From Mycolicibacterium pulveris (GTDB taxonomy: Bacteria; Actinomycetota; Actinomycetes; Mycobacteriales; Mycobacteriaceae), in NCBI RefSeq assembly GCF_010725725.1, contig NZ_AP022599.1:434001-498000 (forward strand): a DNA stretch of 64,000 nt, read 5' to 3'. This document shows, in pieces, positions 56,393 through 64,000 of this stretch (the first letter of the stretch is position 1; each line of letters begins with the position of its first letter). The notes beneath the pieces were generated by a model. That model did not search any database. It had not been told where the DNA came from and was given only the letters and a program-made list of their open reading frames with translations. Position numbers and translations under genes: made by a program.

Positions 56393-57988
56393 GTGAGCCA
56401 TACGCCTGCTCGATCAGCGCTGCCCGCCCGACAGACACCGCCAGCCGGAACTGGATTCGGTTACGTGCTGCTGGTCGTGACCCTGGCCATCAGCGACTTC
56501 ACCATCGCTGACGCGGTCATCCCTTCGATCGTGCGCGATCTCAACCTGTCGGTCAGCGACCTCGGACGTTCGTTCACTGCTTATTTCGCCGCCGCGGCGG
56601 CATCCATGGTCCTGATGGGGCGCCTCGGCGATGTCCTCGGGCGGCGTCGGCTTCTGCTCGTCGCGGTGGCGCTGTTCGCCGCCGGCACGCTGTTGAGCGG
56701 CATCGCTTGGGACTCAACGACATTCTTCGGCGGTCGGGTACTCGCGGGGCTCGCACTGGCCGCGGCGTTACCCAACGGGCTTGGCGTGCTCAACGCGCTC
56801 TATCCGTCGACGGGGCACGACCGTGAGCGGGCATTCGGGCTGTGGGCCACCGCGATCGGTGCGGCCGCCGTGCTGGGTCCGCTCATCGCAGGCGCCGCGG
56901 CCGCCACCTCGGTCAGCTGGCGATGGGCATTCCTCGGCGCCATTCCGCTCGGCCTGATCGCAGGCGTCGGCATCCGGGCAAAGATCCCCGACAACGAGCC
57001 GCGCGGTCGAAGCCACATCGATCTCGGTGGGGCACTGCTGCTCGCCGTGGCGGTCGGAGGTCTGGCCCTTGCCGTCGACACCGGCGCGCGTGACTGGATC
57101 GGCCCACCGGATCGGGCATCCGGCTACCCGCTGCTGCCCGCCGTCCTGCTGCTTGTCAGCGCTGCGGCGTTCGTTGCGCTGCTCGCGGTGCAGCGACACC
57201 GGTTCCGGCGCGGACGCGAGGTCATCGCACCACCCGCGGTGCTTCGGTCGCCGTCGTTTCGCCTGGCCACCATCGGCTCGGCGTTCATGTCCGTGGGTGA
57301 CACCGGTTTTCAGCTGGCCTTGCCACTGCTGCTGGGATTTGTGCTCGGCGCAACGGAGTTCGGCGTCGGAGCCGTACTCGCCTGCTACGGCGTCGGGGCG
57401 TTGTTCGGAGGCCCGATCGCGGCCCGACTCAGCCGTCGCTTCGATGACCAGCTGGTGGCGAGGCTGGCGCTCACTTCGCTGCCGCTGCTGTTGCTGGCAC
57501 TGTTGCCGTTCCTTTCCGAACACGCGCCCCTCGCCGCCATCGCAGCGCTGCTGGTGGCATACGGATTGGCATGGGCGATCGCCTATGCCCGCCTCGTCAA
57601 CATGTCGTATCAGGAAGTGCCCGAACAGGATTCGGCGGTGGCCGGTGGCGTCCAGAGCGCGATGCGGCTGCTGGCAGGCGCGTTGGGGGCCGCCATCCTG
57701 ACGGCGATGTTCGCCGGCGTGGCGGCACACCGAGCCGACGACGCCGACGACCTCGACGCCGCCACGCACATCGCCGTCGCCGAGAGCCTCGACCCGTCCG
57801 ACGTCATCAGCTCCCATCAGCGCCTTGATCCCGATCCGCAACCACTGTCCGCCGACGGCGGCGCCGCTCGCGTTGCCGAGGACGCCTACACCGCTGGGGC
57901 GCGGGCGGTCATCCTGCTGGCCGCCGCCATCACCGCGATCGCGCTTGTGGTGGCGCTGCGTATCCCCAGGCCGCCGCTCAGGCGATAA
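56393..57988 (+). CDS. MFS transporter (DHA2-like, 14 TM)
   Basis: The GTG at 56393 is 13 nt after the HxlR stop and gives 531 residues. Hydrophobicity suggests 14 segments. The motif A region is MGRLGDVLGRRRLLLVAVAL and the antiporter motif C-like GAAAVLGPLIAGAAAAT, both typical of drug:H+ antiporters. It may export a toxic compound sensed by HxlR. Its 3' end overlaps the convergent oxygenase gene by 11 nt. Confidence 0.88.
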   Translation: MSHTPARSALPARQTPPAGTGFGYVLLVVTLAISDFTIADAVIPSIVRDLNLSVSDLGRSFTAYFAAAAASMVLMGRLGDVLGRRRLLLVAVALFAAGTLLSGIAWDSTTFFGGRVLAGLALAAALPNGLGVLNALYPSTGHDRERAFGLWATAIGAAAVLGPLIAGAAAATSVSWRWAFLGAIPLGLIAGVGIRAKIPDNEPRGRSHIDLGGALLLAVAVGGLALAVDTGARDWIGPPDRASGYPLLPAVLLLVSAAAFVALLAVQRHRFRRGREVIAPPAVLRSPSFRLATIGSAFMSVGDTGFQLALPLLLGFVLGATEFGVGAVLACYGVGALFGGPIAARLSRRFDDQLVARLALTSLPLLLLALLPFLSEHAPLAAIAALLVAYGLAWAIAYARLVNMSYQEVPEQDSAVAGGVQSAMRLLAGALGAAILTAMFAGVAAHRADDADDLDAATHIAVAESLDPSDVISSHQRLDPDPQPLSADGGAARVAEDAYTAGARAVILLAAAITAIALVVALRIPRPPLRR

Positions 57989-58880
57989 CCGGACGCTGCA
58001 GACGCTGGCGCACCGCTTCAAGGAAGGGGTGCGCATCCTCGTCGAGGTAATCGGCCGGTGGACGCCAGTCGATCCGACCCATTTTCCCGGCGAAAAGCCC
58101 GTATCCGATCAATTCCTGCAGGCGGGGTTCGAAGCGCCGCACCAGCTCGCGGGGAATGCTCAGCTGCTGATTGACCTGTTGACGCAGGAAGCCTGCGCAG
58201 TAGTTGATCGTCAAGGCCGGGCGGGCCTCCCCGGTCCGGTTCGCCCCGGCGGTATGCCAGAGGCTCCCGTTCCAGATGAGCGCGTCGCCCGGTGCCATCT
58301 CGATGGGCTGGGCTTCTGGGTATGGCGCGGTTGGCATTTCGGCCCAGCGGTGCGAGCCCGGCACAACCTGGGTAGCGCCGTTCTCCGCGGTGAACTCGCA
58401 CAGTGCGACCAGCGCGTTGCACAACAGCGGCAGGTGCGGTCGCGGTAGCGGGTACATCTCGTCGTCGCAGTGCAGCCGTTGAGCGACTGCGCCGGGCAAC
58501 TGGTTGCTCGTCATGAACCACGACAGAAGACAGTCGCTACCGAGGACGCCCTCCACCACCGGTAGCAATCGGGGGTGGACAGGCAACGGCTCATAACACG
58601 ACCCGTGCAGCAGCAGGTTGTCGATGCGGACCCAGTCGTGGTCGGCAACTGTCACCGGCGCTCGTCCGGGCTGGGCGAAACCTTTGACGACGGTGTTGGA
58701 ATTGGCGATGACGGTCGGCAGTTCACGTTCGAGCCGAGCCGTGTCCTCGAGAAATGCCTGCACCGCCGCCGGGTCGAACACGCCCTTGACAACGGTGTAG
58801 CCCACCTCGTCGATTTCACCGACGTGGCGTTCGACCGTACTTGGGGGCGGCGCCGGCGTGGCTTGCGGGCCGGCCGTCAT
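57978..58880 (-). CDS. PhyH-type Fe(II)/2-oxoglutarate oxygenase coupled to a peptide gene
   Basis: A 300-residue phytanoyl-CoA-dioxygenase-family protein. The iron ligands are H137, D139 (QRLHCDDEM) and H209 (GSLWHTAGANR), and R220 (EARPALTINY) is placed to bind 2-oxoglutarate; all are present, so it should be active. Members hydroxylate lipids, natural products or peptides. Its ATG (58878-58880) overlaps the stop of the 30-residue peptide gene by one base (TGATG). Co-directional with the metallopeptidase lipoprotein gene upstream; the MFS gene converges on it. Substrate unknown; the peptide is a candidate. Confidence 0.87.
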   Translation of the reverse strand: MTAGPQATPAPPPSTVERHVGEIDEVGYTVVKGVFDPAAVQAFLEDTARLERELPTVIANSNTVVKGFAQPGRAPVTVADHDWVRIDNLLLHGSCYEPLPVHPRLLPVVEGVLGSDCLLSWFMTSNQLPGAVAQRLHCDDEMYPLPRPHLPLLCNALVALCEFTAENGATQVVPGSHRWAEMPTAPYPEAQPIEMAPGDALIWNGSLWHTAGANRTGEARPALTINYCAGFLRQQVNQQLSIPRELVRRFEPRLQELIGYGLFAGKMGRIDWRPPADYLDEDAHPFLEAVRQRLQRPVIA

Positions 58881-58972
58881 CAGGACGGCAACAGGTCTAT
58901 TTCGTCGCCACCGCTCGTGCGGTCTTCATCCTTGTTGTCCTCGATTGACGGAGTCGTGTTGTCCTCGTCCAT
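58880..58972 (-). CDS. Acidic 30-residue peptide, possible modified-peptide precursor
   Basis: ATG 58972, with AAAGGA 7 nt upstream, to TGA encodes MDEDNTTPSIEDN, KDEDRTSGGDE and IDLLPS. It has 11 Asp/Glu in 30 residues and a hydrophobic C-terminal IDLL after a Gly-Gly, the layout of precursors cleaved at a double glycine. The frame is open further upstream but with no better start and with hydrophobic unlike sequence. Its stop overlaps the oxygenase start. No family is recognised; short coding sequence alone is weak evidence, and the Shine-Dalgarno and coupling are the support. Confidence 0.55.
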   Translation of the reverse strand: MDEDNTTPSIEDNKDEDRTSGGDEIDLLPS

Positions 58973-59087
58973 GACAATTCCTTTCGCGGAACCCAATTCA
59001 ACATGGGTACCACGAAAGAGCAGGTATTGGATCAATATTTCGATAATGCCGGTCGCCCGCGCACTCAGTCGAGGATGCCCGTCGTCG

Positions 59088-60443
59088 TCACACCCGGTAT
59101 TCCAGGCACGGGTCGACACCGTTGATGACGCCCTCGCGGAACGCCTTGACCCTTGCCCATCCGGCGCCTTGGCGTTCGACGTCCCCATCGCCACGGAAGA
59201 CCAGCAGTGCGGTGATGCCTTCGTCGAGATCGCCGGGCGAGATGCTGAAGCTACTGGTGTCCGGACGGTTGTGGAGGATGACGCTGGCGGTGTAGGCACC
59301 GGCCAGGCAGTCACCGCGCAGTGTGGAGGTCTTCTCGTCGGATTGGTCGCCGAGCCGGGTCAACGCCGCCAGACCCCATTGGGTGGCCAACAACGTGGCT
59401 ACGGCGTAATCCCCACCCTGTCGGTACACCTCGGGCATGGCGACGACGTTGTCCCAGGCGACGTAATCCTCTGGGATGCAGTAGAACAAGGCGTAACCGT
59501 CGGCGGATTGCCCGCCGCATGACGGCGGGTCGTCAGGGTCGAACGGTTCGATGTTGTGCAACGGCGGCCACGGCTTCCCGCCGGTCACCTCCGGGTACAC
59601 GTGCGTCCAGTAGTCCTCGATGTCGTAGGGCACGCCGTTGATCACCGACCCGTAAGGCGCGTCGCCGCCACTCGCCGCGTCCTCGTAGGTGCTGAACGGC
59701 AACTCGAACACCATCGGCTCGTCGTCGCGGTAGTCCTTGCACCTCGTCACACCGTTGTCGTATCCGTCCTGGAACGCGCTTACCCGGTCGAAGCCGCTGC
59801 CATGGGCGTTCGGATCGATTTTCGAGGTGCCGGGTGTGTCGCGTAACTCGAGTACGCCGGCGAGCGCGGTGTCCAGGTCGGCGGCGTTGACGTCGAATAC
59901 GTTGTCGTCCTGTGCATGCCGTGCCCATGCGCCCGCGAAGCAGTCGGCTTGCAGTTCCCGGGTGACGGTGCGCGCGGTAAAGTTCGACCGGGCTTGCACG
60001 GCGTGGCCCCACTCGTGCGCCATCACGACCGGGATGACGAAATCACCGAACTTCGACTGTAATTCGGGAAGCAACCCCTCGGCGTCCCAGGCCACCACGT
60101 CCTTGGTCGAGCAATAGTACGCATTGCCTCCCACCTCACTCACGTCTTCGGCACACGGCGGAGCGGGCCCGGCTGATGACGGATCGACGGCGAAGTACCC
60201 GCCTGCAATCGGGGTGTACTCCTCGTCATAGAGCTCGGGGAACTGCGCCGTCCAATACCGTTCGAGGTCGGCGATGGCCTGAATCGCTGTCTGGTTCACC
60301 GGGTTCGAGACATCGCCTTCGATGGTGATGGTGCTGGTGTCCGCCGGACCGCCGTCACCGTCTGCCGGAGCCTGCGGCCGCGGGGCCGCGCACGCCGTCA
60401 GCAGTAACAGCGCCGCCGCGACCGCGGAAGCCCTGACGTACAT
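59088..60443 (-). CDS. Zinc metallopeptidase lipoprotein with a degenerate second domain
   Basis: A 451-residue protein with lipobox LLTAC (C18) and a putative neutral zinc metallopeptidase domain: the site VMAHEWGHAVQ with H143, E144 and H147, and the downstream ELQADCFAGAWARH with the third ligand region. A second copy of the fold follows, in which the corresponding motif is ATLLATQWGLAALT, lacking zinc ligands, while the LRGDCLAGAYTAS echo of the third-ligand region remains. It is likely extracytoplasmic. It precedes the peptide gene by 115 nt on the same strand. Confidence 0.85.
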   Translation of the reverse strand: MYVRASAVAAALLLLTACAAPRPQAPADGDGGPADTSTITIEGDVSNPVNQTAIQAIADLERYWTAQFPELYDEEYTPIAGGYFAVDPSSAGPAPPCAEDVSEVGGNAYYCSTKDVVAWDAEGLLPELQSKFGDFVIPVVMAHEWGHAVQARSNFTARTVTRELQADCFAGAWARHAQDDNVFDVNAADLDTALAGVLELRDTPGTSKIDPNAHGSGFDRVSAFQDGYDNGVTRCKDYRDDEPMVFELPFSTYEDAASGGDAPYGSVINGVPYDIEDYWTHVYPEVTGGKPWPPLHNIEPFDPDDPPSCGGQSADGYALFYCIPEDYVAWDNVVAMPEVYRQGGDYAVATLLATQWGLAALTRLGDQSDEKTSTLRGDCLAGAYTASVILHNRPDTSSFSISPGDLDEGITALLVFRGDGDVERQGAGWARVKAFREGVINGVDPCLEYRV

Positions 60444-60503
60444 GTGCGAACATTAATCGCCGGCTTCGTTTCAGGGACAGCATTTCGCCGAAGCGCCGAG
60501 CGG

Positions 60504-62249
60504 TCAGTCGAGGATACGCCGGGCCACGTTGGTGGTGACCAGGTCGAGCAGTTCGTCCGCGCGTCCCGCCAGGATCGTCCGAATTGCATACAGCGAGAAG
60601 CCTTTAGCCTGTTCGACGGTGATGGCTGGCGGTATCGACAGTTCCTGACGTGCGGTGACCACGTCGACCACGGCGGGCCCGTTGAATGCAAACGCGTCGA
60701 CGAGGGCCTGGTACAGATCGGCGGGCCGCTCGACGCGGCGGCCGAAGATACCCATGGCCTGTGCGACGGCGGCGAAGTCGGGGTTGACGAGGTCGGTGCC
60801 GAAGTTGACGATCCCCGCGGCCTTCATCTCGAGCTCGACGAAGTTCAGCGACGAGTTGTTGAAGACGATCACCTTCACCGGCAGCTCGTTCTGGATCAGC
60901 GTCACCAGCTCGCCGAACAACATCGTCAGCCCACCGTCGCCGGCCAGCGCGACGACCTGGCGGCCGGGCTGTGCGGTCTGCGCGCCGATCGCGTGCGGCA
61001 AGGCGCACGCCATGGTGCCGTGGTTGAACGAGCCGATCAGCCGCCTGCGTCCGTTCATGGTGACGTATCGCGCCGCCCACACCACGGGCGAGCCGACATC
61101 GACGGTGAACACCGCGTCGTCGGAGGCGAGCTGATCGGCAAGGCCCGCAACGTATTCCGGCCGAATGGGGGTGCGGTCACGGTCGTTGACGGCCAGTTCG
61201 TCCATCGCCTTGCGGGTCTTGCGGTAGTGGCGCAGCGAGCGGTCGAGGTGCTCGCGGTCGGTCTTCTGCGAAAGTAGTGGCTGCAGCGCGCCCACCGTGT
61301 CGGCGACGGTGCCCACCAACCCGAGATCGATCGGCGTGCGGCGGCCGAGATGCCGGCCACGGATGTCGACCTGGATGACCTTCGCGTGGTCCGGGAAGAA
61401 CTGCGGATAGGGGAAATCGGTGCCCAGCATGAGCAGCGCGTCGGCCTCCTTCATGGCCTTGTAGCCCGAGGCGAAACCGAGCAGACCCGTCATGCCGACG
61501 TCGAACGGGTTGTCGTACTCGATGAACTCCTTGCCGCGCAACGCGTGTACGACCGGCGCGTTGAGCGTGCCCGCCAACTGGATCAGCGCGTCGTGTGCGC
61601 CTACCACCCCGGCCCCGCCCAGGATCGTCACCGCCTGCGCGTCGTTGAGGATGGCGGCGGCCGCCCGCAGCGATTCGTCGTCGGGACGCATGCTCGAGCG
61701 CGTCGCGGTGATCGGTCGCGCCGCCCAGCCCGACGCGTCGGCGCGCTGCAGGAAGATCTCCCCCGGGATGACCACCACCGCCACCCCGCTGTCCTCCACG
61801 GCGGCGCGCATCGCCATCTCGAGGATCCGGGGCGCCATCTCGGGGGTGCTGACCAGTTCGCAGTACACGCTGCACTCGCGGAAAAGCTGTTGCGGGCGGG
61901 TTTCCTGGAAGTAGTCGGACCCGATCTCGGTGCGCGGGATGTGCGCGGCGATCGCCAGCACCGGCACCCGGCTGCGTTGCGCGTCGTACAGCCCGTTGAT
62001 CAGGTGCAGGTTGCCCGGACCGCAGCTGCCCGCGCAAACCGCCAACCCGCCGGTCAGCGCGGCGTCGGCGGCCGCCGCGAACGCCGCGGTCTCCTCGTGG
62101 CGGACGTGCTCCCAGCTGATCTCGCCCGACCGGCGGATCGCGTCGGTGAACCCGTTGAGGCTGTCGCCCGGCAGGCCGTAGACCCGGCGCACGCCGCTGA
62201 CCCGCAGGGCCTCGAGGAGGTGTTCGGCGACGGTCGCCACGCCGCTCAC
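60504..62249 (-). CDS. Thiamine-diphosphate enzyme, PoxB-like pyruvate:quinone oxidoreductase
   Basis: A 581-residue TPP enzyme starting at GTG 62249. The N-terminal catalytic Glu E52 is in WEHVRHEETAAFAA, the Gly-Cys-Gly block is AGSCGPGNLHLINGLYDA and the TPP site is ALAGDGGLTMLFGELVTLIQ with NNSS. The closest described type is PoxB, which decarboxylates pyruvate to acetate and reduces quinone; acetolactate-synthase-like or sulfoacetaldehyde-type activity cannot be excluded. The C-terminal 20 residues could be a membrane-binding tail. No partner gene is adjacent. Confidence 0.88.
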   Translation of the reverse strand: MSGVATVAEHLLEALRVSGVRRVYGLPGDSLNGFTDAIRRSGEISWEHVRHEETAAFAAAADAALTGGLAVCAGSCGPGNLHLINGLYDAQRSRVPVLAIAAHIPRTEIGSDYFQETRPQQLFRECSVYCELVSTPEMAPRILEMAMRAAVEDSGVAVVVIPGEIFLQRADASGWAARPITATRSSMRPDDESLRAAAAILNDAQAVTILGGAGVVGAHDALIQLAGTLNAPVVHALRGKEFIEYDNPFDVGMTGLLGFASGYKAMKEADALLMLGTDFPYPQFFPDHAKVIQVDIRGRHLGRRTPIDLGLVGTVADTVGALQPLLSQKTDREHLDRSLRHYRKTRKAMDELAVNDRDRTPIRPEYVAGLADQLASDDAVFTVDVGSPVVWAARYVTMNGRRRLIGSFNHGTMACALPHAIGAQTAQPGRQVVALAGDGGLTMLFGELVTLIQNELPVKVIVFNNSSLNFVELEMKAAGIVNFGTDLVNPDFAAVAQAMGIFGRRVERPADLYQALVDAFAFNGPAVVDVVTARQELSIPPAITVEQAKGFSLYAIRTILAGRADELLDLVTTNVARRILD

Positions 62250-62253
62250 CCTA

Positions 62254-62309
62254 GTGCGATTTCGGCGCGCTCATGCCCCCTCACCGTCGATAAGCGCGCC
62301 GAAATCACG
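62254..62309. repeat. Intergenic palindrome between the SDR and PoxB-like genes
   Basis: Arms 62254-62271 (GTGCGATTTCGGCGCGCT) and 62292-62309 pair over about 16 nt with a 2-nt bulge around a 20-nt loop. It lies 3 nt after the SDR stop and 5 nt before the PoxB-like start, and may act as an SDR terminator. Confidence 0.7.
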
Positions 62310-62312
62310 TCT

Positions 62313-63080
62313 TTACTTGGGGGCGAAGCGCTGGCCCGCGTCCAGCCGCAGGCACTGGCCGTTGAGCATCGGGTTCTCGACGATCGCGGCCACCAACTTC
62401 GCGTACTCCTCGGGCTTGCCGAGCCGCTTGGGGAACGCCGCGTCCTTGGTCAGCGCCTTGGCGAACTCGTCCGGGATGCCCTCGGTCAGCCCGGTCGCGA
62501 ACAGGCTCGGGGCGATCGCGAGCGCGCGGATGCCCAGGCTGCCCATGTCGCGCGCCATGGTCAGGCACATCCCGGCGATCGCGGCCTTGGACGCGGTGTA
62601 GGCCACCTGCCCGATCTGACCCTCGAACGCGGCGATCGAGGCGGTGTTGATGATGACGCCGCGCTCCTCCTGCTCGTCGTCGACCGGATCCTGCTTGCTC
62701 ATCTGCCAGCCCGCGAGCCTGCTGATGTTGAAGGTGCCGATGAGGTTGAGGTCGACACACTTGCGGAAGGTATCCAGGCTGTGCGGCCCGTCCTTCTTGA
62801 CGGTGCGCTCGGCCGCGCCGCCGCCGGCGGTCGTCACAATGATGTGCAGCCCGCCCAGCGCATCGATGGCCTGCTGCAGCACCTTCTCGGTGCCGTCGAA
62901 GTCGGTGACGTCGACCTCGAAGAAGGACCCACCGATCGCGTCGGCGACTTCCTTGCCCTTCGACTGCGGGCGGTCCAGCACGGCCACGCTCGCGCCGCGC
63001 TTGGACAACAGCTCGGCGGTCGCCTTGCCGAAGCCGGACGCCCCACCGACGATGATGGCCTTCTTACCCTCGATCTCCAT
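62313..63080 (-). CDS. SDR oxidoreductase, 3-hydroxyacyl-CoA dehydrogenase type II-like
   Basis: A 255-residue SDR. The cofactor loop is AIIVGGASGFGKATAELLSK, the catalytic Ser is in VIINTASIAAFEGQIGQVA and the YxxxK in YTASKAAIAG. The overall form resembles type-10 17beta-HSD/3-hydroxyacyl-CoA dehydrogenases. It would act in fatty acid or steroid oxidation; specificity is not proven. The start ATG at 63080 has a purine-rich AAAGGCGG upstream. It is divergent from the molybdopterin oxidoreductase gene. Confidence 0.88.
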   Translation of the reverse strand: MEIEGKKAIIVGGASGFGKATAELLSKRGASVAVLDRPQSKGKEVADAIGGSFFEVDVTDFDGTEKVLQQAIDALGGLHIIVTTAGGGAAERTVKKDGPHSLDTFRKCVDLNLIGTFNISRLAGWQMSKQDPVDDEQEERGVIINTASIAAFEGQIGQVAYTASKAAIAGMCLTMARDMGSLGIRALAIAPSLFATGLTEGIPDEFAKALTKDAAFPKRLGKPEEYAKLVAAIVENPMLNGQCLRLDAGQRFAPK

Positions 63081-63179
63081 CTAGCCGCCTTTCCAAAAAC
63101 TGGACAAATCGTAAAGGAACTTAGCGGACGGCATTCGTCGGCGACCCGCTCGGGTCCTCCCGGCAGTACCTTGAACGAC

Positions 63180-64000
63180 ATGGCCGAACCGGCTCGCGAG
63201 ACGAGGGCGCTGGCGGGGATCGCCGCGGCGGCGGTGGCGCTGGGTGTGACACAACTGCTCGCGGTCGGGTTCGGCCCGCAGGCCGACGCCCGCACCGCGG
63301 TCGGATCGGTCGTCATCGACATAACGCCCGGCCCGGTCAAGGAGTGGGCCATCGCGACGTTCGGGATGGCCGACAAGCTGGTGCTTTCGGTGCTGGTGCT
63401 GGCGGTGATCGCGCTCGTCGCCGCGCTGACCGCGACGCTGGAGAGCCGCCGCGCACCGGTGGGAAGCGTCGCGATCGTGCTGGCCGGGGTCGCCGGGTGC
63501 GTGGCGGTGCTGTCGCGCCCGGAGGCGACGCTCGCCGACGTCGTGCCGACCCTGGTGGGCACCGCATGCGGGGTCGCGGTGCTGCGCCTGCTCGTCTGCG
63601 GACGCATCACCGACCGCCCGGCCGACGACCGGGCCGACCCGGGCCGGCGGTTGTCCCTGCTCGCCCTCGGGGTTCTCGCCGCGGGCGCGGTCACCGGGGT
63701 GGCCGGAGTGGTGTTGTCGCGCCTGACGTCGTCGGTGTCGGCCGATCGCGACGCCTTCGTGTTACCCCGCGCCGACGCGGCGGCGCCCCCGGTCGGGCCC
63801 GACGTGCAGCCCAAAGGCGCCGGGGACGTGGCGTTGCCGTCGTTCATCACCGACAACGACGAGTTCTACCGGATCGACACCGCGCTGACCGTGCCGCAGC
63901 TCAGCCGTACCGACTGGCAGCTCACCATCCACGGCATGGTGGACCGCGAAACCACCTACCGGTTCGACGATCTGCAACGCTTCGAGGCGATCGAGAAGCT
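63180..64000 (+). CDS. Membrane-anchored molybdopterin-dependent oxidoreductase (3' end outside window)
   Basis: Starts at ATG 63180 and remains open to the right edge, about 273 residues. The N-terminal 190 residues contain about five membrane segments (for example LVLSVLVLAVIALVAALTA and LLALGVLAAGAVTGVAGVVL). Then a sulfite-oxidase-type molybdopterin domain begins, ALTVPQLSRTDWQLTIHGMV and TTYRFDDLQRFE; the cofactor Cys lies beyond the window. It matches the transmembrane molybdopterin oxidoreductases of mycobacteria (Rv0218-like, from memory). Divergent from the SDR gene. Confidence 0.87.
   Translation, partial: MAEPARETRALAGIAAAAVALGVTQLLAVGFGPQADARTAVGSVVIDITPGPVKEWAIATFGMADKLVLSVLVLAVIALVAALTATLESRRAPVGSVAIVLAGVAGCVAVLSRPEATLADVVPTLVGTACGVAVLRLLVCGRITDRPADDRADPGRRLSLLALGVLAAGAVTGVAGVVLSRLTSSVSADRDAFVLPRADAAAPPVGPDVQPKGAGDVALPSFITDNDEFYRIDTALTVPQLSRTDWQLTIHGMVDRETTYRFDDLQRFEAIEK

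Noticed and set aside
58973..59087. Longer version of the peptide ORF starting upstream
   Set aside because: The frame is open, but it has no ribosome-binding site at alternative starts, and the sequence overlaps the likely promoter region.

Overview
The window is GC-rich chromosomal DNA from a mycobacterium, most likely a non-tuberculous Mycobacterium/Mycolicibacterium. The order of core genes matches, from my memory of the H37Rv map, M. tuberculosis Rv3028c to Rv3059: etfA/etfB, the methylglucose lipopolysaccharide (MGLP) genes Rv3030-Rv3032, Rv3034c-Rv3041c, serB2, ctaD, fecB, nrdF2, Rv3049c, Rv3050c, nrdE-nrdI-nrdH, Rv3054c-Rv3058c and cyp136. GTG starts, ATGA overlaps and leaderless layouts (TANNNT, 6-7 nt, then RTG) fit this assignment.

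Layout. 1-1.4 kb: electron transfer flavoprotein, etfA cut by the left edge. 1.6-5.3 kb: methyltransferase, GH57 enzyme and GT4 enzyme of MGLP-type glucan synthesis, with the last gene flanked by inverted copies of a short dispersed repeat. 5.4-12.8 kb: acyltransferase, PQQ-like lipoprotein, secreted DUF3298-like protein, two methyltransferases, EchA17-like enzyme, NUDIX hydrolase and ABC ATPase. 12.8-17 kb: insertion relative to H37Rv with a beta-carbonic anhydrase, a GlxA-type regulator divergent from a DJ-1/PfpI enzyme, a small ORF and a MocR regulator. 17.1-23.2 kb: serB2, ctaD, fecB, YciI-like protein, secreted protein, nrdF2.

23.3-42 kb: Rv3049c-like Baeyer-Villiger monooxygenase, then about 17 kb of mostly accessory genes up to nrdE. 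These are a LuxR-type ATPase regulator, a protein with near-perfect 117-bp tandem repeats, a helix-turn-helix ORF overlapping a small secreted protein, a TetR regulator, a frameshifted exported head-repeat protein, a geranylgeranyl-reductase-like flavoprotein, a SufR-like regulator, a methyltransferase, a membrane protein with Rossmann and RyR domains, a small secreted protein and a TIR-TM-WD40 protein.

42-52.6 kb: nrdE-nrdI-nrdH with candidate tandem NrdR boxes, FMN reductase, TetR, DinB2 polymerase, an OLD/RecF-like ATPase, SDR, TetR and cyp136, then a stand-alone LeuA regulatory domain behind a candidate leaderless leader peptide. 52.8-58 kb: TauE/SafE transporter, phosphotransferase, methyltransferase divergent from an HxlR regulator, MFS transporter. 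58-60.4 kb: an operon-like set of zinc-metallopeptidase lipoprotein, a 30-residue acidic peptide and a PhyH-type Fe(II)/2-oxoglutarate oxygenase coupled by TGATG. 60.5-64 kb: PoxB-like enzyme, SDR and the start of a membrane molybdopterin oxidoreductase.

The strongest candidates for undescribed biology are the peptide-oxygenase-metallopeptidase cassette (58.0-60.4 kb), the RyR/TIR pair (36.2-41.9 kb), the two repeat proteins (27.7-33.1 kb) and the leader peptide upstream of the LeuA-domain gene (52.65-52.74 kb). All functional links among these are inference from sequence and gene order.
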